Positions 32,344 through 36,398 of a stretch of DNA of 36,398 nt are shown piece after piece. Origin of the DNA: Gordonia effusa NBRC 100432 (GTDB taxonomy: Bacteria; Actinomycetota; Actinomycetes; Mycobacteriales; Mycobacteriaceae). Position 1 is the first letter of the stretch. Each line of letters opens with the position of its first letter. The notes under the pieces are model-generated. The model was given only the letters and a program-made list of their open reading frames with translations. It did no database searches and had not been told where the DNA came from. The position numbers were made by a program, and so were the translations under genes. Where the stretch lies: NCBI RefSeq assembly GCF_000241305.1, contig NZ_BAEH01000012.1:1-36398 (forward strand), in the 5' to 3' direction.

Positions 32344-33608
32344 GTGTTCCATTTGGTGGTCTATTCCGGAATCGGCGAAACACGTCAGCCGATGCCGACG
32401 CGGCGCGCGATGACAAACGTGGTGCCCGCAGTCGCGCCGCAGCGGGAGTCATTGGATTCACGCTCACCACGATGGTGGTTGTCGTCGCGTTGCAGATGGA
32501 CAAACTGCCCTATCTTTCGCCGATCAGTACCTACAGCGCGTATTTCGACGATGCCGGTGGCTTGGTCGCCGGCGACGTCGTGGTGGTGTCGGGAGTCACT
32601 GTCGGTACGGTAGAGAAGATTTCGCTCGCAGCCACCGACAAGGGCACCAAAGCGCGGGTCAATTTCCGTACCGCCGACAACGTGTTGTTCGGCATCGACA
32701 CCCAGGCATCCATCAAGACCGAGACGGTTCTGGGCCGCCGCAACTTGACGCTCATCTCGCATGGGCCCGGCCGGATCAAACCCGGTGGCGAGATTCCCAA
32801 CGAGAACACCGTGTCGCCGTATTCGCTTTCGGACGCTCTCGAGGGAGCGACCGACACACTGTCGGAAACCAACGTCGACCAACTCAACGAAGCATTGAAG
32901 ACGATGACCAAGGCGTTCTCACAAACGCCGTCGTCGGTGCGCGGCGCGGTCGACGGTGTCTCCCGAGTCTCCAAGGCGATCGCCGATCGAGACAACTCGC
33001 TACGCGAACTGCTCGCCAAGGCAAATAGAGTGTCCAAGATCCTCGGCGACCGCAGTGACAAGATCAATGACCTTCTGCTGGATGCCAATTCGCTGTTCGG
33101 CGAGCTGCAGATGCGACAGCAGGCCATCGGCCTGCTGATCACCGGCACCCGCGACGTGACCGCGCAGATCAGTGGATTCATCAAGGACAACAACGCACAA
33201 CTCAAACCGGTGCTGCTGAAGCTGAACCGTGTGCTCAATGTTCTGAACGACAATCAGAAGGTGCTCGGCCAGGCCATCGACCAGCTCGGCCCCTACGCCA
33301 ACACCCTCGGTGAAGCCGTCGCCTCGGGTCCGTATTTCTCCTCGTTGGTCGGCATTCCGACCTTCGGTGACTACACCGCGGTCTTCATGAAGATCTTGCG
33401 GCAGAAGTATCCGGAGATCTGGCAGGCGTACAGCTACACCAACATTCTCAACCCCGAAAACTATTCTCTGGTACCGGGATACGACGAGAACAAGCCCAAG
33501 CCGAAGCCGACAGTGCCGTACCCGACGGCCGGGCCGCCACAGACCACCAAGCCGCGTACGTCGTACCCACCGCTGACGACATCGACCAAGCCGAGAACAG
33601 GAGGGTGA
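32340..33608 (+). CDS. mce4C: Mce4C with a Pro/Lys/Thr-rich C-terminal tail
   Basis: A 422-residue MCE protein. The N terminus is basic (RNRRNTSADADAARDDKRGA), then an anchor (about 36-53), then the MCE domain (YFDDAGGLVAGDVVVVSGVT, VGTVEKISL) and a long helical region. The last 40 residues are low-complexity and Pro-rich (KPKPKPTVPYPTAGPPQTTK). That makes it longer than M. tuberculosis Mce4C (357 aa, from memory). The tail may interact with the cell wall or with other Mce subunits. Start ATG 32340 overlaps the mce4B stop. Confidence 0.92.
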   Translation: MSVPFGGLFRNRRNTSADADAARDDKRGARSRAAAGVIGFTLTTMVVVVALQMDKLPYLSPISTYSAYFDDAGGLVAGDVVVVSGVTVGTVEKISLAATDKGTKARVNFRTADNVLFGIDTQASIKTETVLGRRNLTLISHGPGRIKPGGEIPNENTVSPYSLSDALEGATDTLSETNVDQLNEALKTMTKAFSQTPSSVRGAVDGVSRVSKAIADRDNSLRELLAKANRVSKILGDRSDKINDLLLDANSLFGELQMRQQAIGLLITGTRDVTAQISGFIKDNNAQLKPVLLKLNRVLNVLNDNQKVLGQAIDQLGPYANTLGEAVASGPYFSSLVGIPTFGDYTAVFMKILRQKYPEIWQAYSYTNILNPENYSLVPGYDENKPKPKPTVPYPTAGPPQTTKPRTSYPPLTTSTKPRTGG

Positions 33609-33610
33609 CG

Positions 33611-34870
33611 ATGGCTATCAGTAAGAAGACCTGGTTGGTGATCGTCGCCGTTGTGGTGATCCTCGCACTACTATTCGCCGGCTATTTCGGGTACAAGGCG
33701 GCGACCAAGAATAAAGTCACCGCGTATTTCGCAAGTGTCACCGGCCTGTACAACGGTGATCCGGTTCGAGTGGTCGGTGTCAACGTCGGGCGGGTCACGT
33801 CGATCTCGCCGCAGCCAAACGCGGTCAAAGTAACGATGGAACTCGACAAGGATGTCAAGGTTCCGGCCGACGCGAAAGCTGTGATCGTCGCGCAGAGCCT
33901 GGTGTCGGGACGATTCATTCAGCTCACTCCGGTGTACACCGAGGGCGCGACAATGGTTGGCGGAGCTGATATTCCGATGGAACGCACCGCGGTTCCGATG
34001 GAATGGGACGATGTCAAGAAGCAGTTGACCAGGCTCACCGACGCCGTGGGGCCGAAGGGAACCGACCACGGCACCTTGTCGGATGCGGTCGACGTCGCGT
34101 ACGAGAACCTGGCCGGTAACGGTAAAGCCATCAACTCGTCGATCAAAGAACTCTCCGATGTGATGGGGACGTTGTCGTCGGGGCGCGGCGATCTATTCGC
34201 CACTATCCGGAGTCTGCAGAAACTCACCGACTCGCTCTCGACCAGTCATGAGCAGATGATGCAGTTCAACGGCCGGATCGCTTCGGTCAGTTCGGTATTG
34301 GCGAATAACACCACTGCCCTCAACGGTGCACTGCACAACTTGGACAGCGCACTATCGGACATCAAGTCGTTCATCGACACCAACGGCTCGACGCTGTCGG
34401 ATTCGATCCGCCGCCTGTCAACCGCAACGACGGTGTTGCGAACGAAAGATGAGCAGGTACAAGGACTCTTGCACTCCGGTCCGACTCAGCTGGCGAACTT
34501 CTACAACATCTACAACCCCTTGTTCGGATCGCTGTCGGGTATCTTCGGCCTTGGTATGGGCTCCAACCTGGTCACGTTGCTCTGCGGCACCATGCAGGCC
34601 AACGATCGGCCGGGTCAGGATCAGAAGGACGTCGAGAAGTGTGTCGACACGATCGCGCCGTTGTTCGCGTCATTCACCATGAATTACCCACCGTTCCTGG
34701 CCAATCCGGTGACCGGAGTGAACGCACGGCCGAATCAGATCAAGTACCAGAACGCAAGTGTGAAAGCACGCGCTCAGGCTGACATCCGGCAGCTCGACGC
34801 GCAGACTCGCAAAGACAACGGCAACACTCCACTCGGCAACTTGCTGGTTCCCTACGGTGGTGAGAAGTGA
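33611..34870 (+). CDS. mce4D: Mce4D
   Basis: A 419-residue MCE protein with an N-terminal anchor (about 6-26, TWLVIVAVVVILALLFAGYF), the MCE domain (VTAYFASVTGLYNGDPVRVV, GVNVGRVTSISP) and a helical tail including YNIYNPLFGSLSGIFGLGMG. ATG 33611 has AGGAGG at 6 nt; an in-frame GTG at 33605 overlaps the ribosome binding site. The start lies 2 bp after the mce4C stop. It overlaps mce4E at one or four bases, depending on the mce4E start. Confidence 0.91.
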   Translation: MAISKKTWLVIVAVVVILALLFAGYFGYKAATKNKVTAYFASVTGLYNGDPVRVVGVNVGRVTSISPQPNAVKVTMELDKDVKVPADAKAVIVAQSLVSGRFIQLTPVYTEGATMVGGADIPMERTAVPMEWDDVKKQLTRLTDAVGPKGTDHGTLSDAVDVAYENLAGNGKAINSSIKELSDVMGTLSSGRGDLFATIRSLQKLTDSLSTSHEQMMQFNGRIASVSSVLANNTTALNGALHNLDSALSDIKSFIDTNGSTLSDSIRRLSTATTVLRTKDEQVQGLLHSGPTQLANFYNIYNPLFGSLSGIFGLGMGSNLVTLLCGTMQANDRPGQDQKDVEKCVDTIAPLFASFTMNYPPFLANPVTGVNARPNQIKYQNASVKARAQADIRQLDAQTRKDNGNTPLGNLLVPYGGEK

Positions 34871-36072
34871 TGCGCGCGAACCGATTAGGAGCCGGCCGGC
34901 GGGCCGTTATCGCGATGGCCGTGGTCGGGGCGCTGGCGCTGGGGGCCAGTGCCTGCGGATTTGAAGGGCCGCAATCTGTTTCGGTGCCGGGTGCGCCGGG
35001 TACCGGTGATGGGTCGTATGAGATTTCGGCGATGATTCCGTCGGCGGCCGGGTTGGTCACGAACGCGCCGATCATGCTAAACGACGCCACCGTCGGGTCG
35101 ATCGGTTCGATAAAGGTGAAGGACTGGAACGCCGACGTGGTGCTGCGGCTCAACCAGGGCGCCCGGATTCCGCGCGGTTCGCAGGTGATGGTCGGTATGA
35201 CGAGCGTCCTGGGGTCGTCGCATCTGGCGATCCTGCAGCCGGAGAATCCGACGCAGGGCATGATGCGGCCTGGCGACGAAATTCCACTGACCAAATGTCC
35301 GGAACAGGAAAACCTCGCGACACCGGAGAATCCGATCCCAGATATCACTGCGGCACAACAGGTTCAAGCGTGTACCTTTCCGACGACTGAGCAAGTGTTG
35401 AGTTCACTGTCGGTGGTGCTCAACGGTGGTGGACTATCGCAGTTCGGCGATGTGGTGCACGAACTGAACGCCGTGTTCGCGGGCCGACAGGATGTGATCA
35501 CCAAACTCATCCCACGTCTGAACACCTTGGTCGGGGACCTGAATGCTCAGCGCAACAACATAATTCGCGCGATGGAAGGTATCGATCGGCTCTCGGCGAC
35601 GATGAACGCTCAGACGCCGACGATCGAGCGGGCGTTGACCGACGGGCCGCAGATCCTGCAACTGCTCGTCGATCAACGCGTGCAATTCACCAATACACTT
35701 GCGGCGGTGGGCAGATTGTCGTCCACCACCGATGCCATCTTGAAAGCCAACGACACCGATCTGCGGGTCATCATCAAGAATCTGGTGCCGGTGGTCGACC
35801 AACTGTCGAAGACCGGGCCGGCACTGACTCAATCCCTTGGCTTGTTGCTGACCTTCCCGTTCTATGAGGCCGCCATCCCCAAGATCGTCAAGGGCGACTA
35901 CGTGAATTCCGATCTGACACTGGATTTGACCTTCAAGCGACTCGGCGGCGGATTGTTTTCGTCGGTCTTAGCGAGCCGGGTGGTCGGCCCAGAAGGTTTG
36001 ACGAGTAAGCCCGCGGGCGCGGCCAAACGTGGCCTCAATCCCTTTGTGTCGCCCGGACAAGGCGGTCGGTAG
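34870..36072 (+). CDS. mce4E: Mce4E lipoprotein (LprN-like)
   Basis: A 400-residue MCE protein with a lipoprotein signal: RR at 10-11, hydrophobic AVIAMAVVGALALGASAC and the lipidated Cys at about 29. The lipobox GASAC is slightly atypical. The MCE domain follows (YEISAMIPSAAGLVTNAPIM, ATVGSIGSIKVKDW), then helices including LSQFGDVVHELNAVFAGRQD. In mce operons the fifth mce gene encodes the lipoprotein, LprN in mce4. Start ATG 34870 or GTG 34867; both follow GGTGAGAAG. Confidence 0.91.
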   Translation: MRANRLGAGRRAVIAMAVVGALALGASACGFEGPQSVSVPGAPGTGDGSYEISAMIPSAAGLVTNAPIMLNDATVGSIGSIKVKDWNADVVLRLNQGARIPRGSQVMVGMTSVLGSSHLAILQPENPTQGMMRPGDEIPLTKCPEQENLATPENPIPDITAAQQVQACTFPTTEQVLSSLSVVLNGGGLSQFGDVVHELNAVFAGRQDVITKLIPRLNTLVGDLNAQRNNIIRAMEGIDRLSATMNAQTPTIERALTDGPQILQLLVDQRVQFTNTLAAVGRLSSTTDAILKANDTDLRVIIKNLVPVVDQLSKTGPALTQSLGLLLTFPFYEAAIPKIVKGDYVNSDLTLDLTFKRLGGGLFSSVLASRVVGPEGLTSKPAGAAKRGLNPFVSPGQGGR

Positions 36073-36075
36073 CCA

Positions 36076-36398
36076 ATGAAGATAACCAGATTCGTCCGTA
36101 TGCAGCTCACGATTTTCGCGATCGTCACGGTGATCTCGCTCATCGCGATAGCGGTCTTCTATCTGCGTGTCCCGCAGATGGCAGGCATTGGCAAATATGT
36201 TGTCACGCTTGAGCTGCCGAGTTCCGGCGGGCTGTACCAGAACGCGAATGTCAGCTATCGCGGCGTCAACGTCGGCAAGGTGTCTTCGGTGGTACTCACC
36301 GACACCGGTGTGGCCGCCACCCTCGACATCGAATCATCGGCAAAGATACCCACCGATTCGCAGGCGTCGGTGCGCAGTGTGTCCGCTGTCGGCGAGCA
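36076..36398 (+). CDS. mce4F: Mce4F, N-terminal part (cut by window end)
   Basis: 107 codons are visible. The protein begins MKITRFVRMQLTIFAIVTVI, with an anchor at about 10-30, followed by the MCE domain: VTLELPSSGGLYQNANVSYR, GVNVGKVSSVVL. The start follows the mce4E stop by 3 bp. As the sixth mce gene it closes the mce4 set; the rest lies outside the window. Confidence 0.9.
   Translation, partial: MKITRFVRMQLTIFAIVTVISLIAIAVFYLRVPQMAGIGKYVVTLELPSSGGLYQNANVSYRGVNVGKVSSVVLTDTGVAATLDIESSAKIPTDSQASVRSVSAVGE

Overview
The window comes from a mycolic-acid-containing actinomycete of the order Mycobacteriales. A Gordonia-like or Rhodococcus-like genome is most likely. The sequence shows a moderately high GC content, many GTG starts, an antigen-85-type mycolyltransferase, F420-type enzymes and a complete mce4-type import operon. 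The interspersed 32-bp repeat (core CGCCTCGCCGGGCACTCGAC) resembles repeats I remember from Gordonia genomes, but the genus is an inference. Most of the window is one sterol (cholesterol/phytosterol) uptake and side-chain degradation cluster. Its gene content and local order match the M. tuberculosis Rv3494c-Rv3506, Rv3515c-Rv3523 and Rv3545c-Rv3547 blocks, rearranged relative to one another.

Layout. 1-162: interspersed repeats. 163-3682: a GNAT protein diverging from an acyl-CoA synthetase across two KstR-type boxes, then a mycolyltransferase-like esterase. 3685-5805: a CYP125-like P450 paralog diverging from a TetR regulator, with a separate operator-like palindrome. 5811-9333: fadA5-ddn diverging from cyp125 and an NTF2/ketosteroid-isomerase-like gene across two KstR boxes. 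9379-11064: a coiled-coil protein, a structured intergenic region, a carboxymuconolactone-decarboxylase-family protein and a strong terminator. 11085-15452: an operon of a DUF35 protein, ltp4 and ltp3, diverging from an LLM/F420-type oxidoreductase across a perfect KstR box. 15504-19864: a PaiB-like protein and echA19, diverging from fadD19 and a nitronate-monooxygenase-like flavoprotein. 19865-23218: a block of unrelated genes (small membrane protein, maleylpyruvate-isomerase-like, GXWXG/DUF4334, DMT transporter) bracketed by dispersed palindromic repeats. 23219-27139: fadE26-fadE27-fadD17 on the minus strand. 27245-36398: fdxD, hsd4A, then yrbE4A, yrbE4B and mce4A to mce4F on the plus strand; mce4F runs off the end.

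How it works together. The Mce4 complex (two YrbE permeases and six Mce proteins) is expected to import sterol. CYP125 oxidises the terminal side-chain carbon to a carboxylate. FadD19 and FadD17 activate side-chain acids to CoA thioesters. FadE26-FadE27 dehydrogenate, EchA19 hydrates, an Hsd4A-type dehydrogenase oxidises and FadA5 thiolyses. Ltp3, Ltp4 and the DUF35 protein are the set linked in Rhodococcus to cleavage of C-24-branched (plant sterol) side chains. Eight KstR-type operators (consensus TAGAACNNGTTCTA) sit at the promoters of almost all the catabolic units. At five of them the outer TA of a half-site is also the start of a TANNNT -10 hexamer. The CYP125 paralog has no such box and appears to be under separate control.
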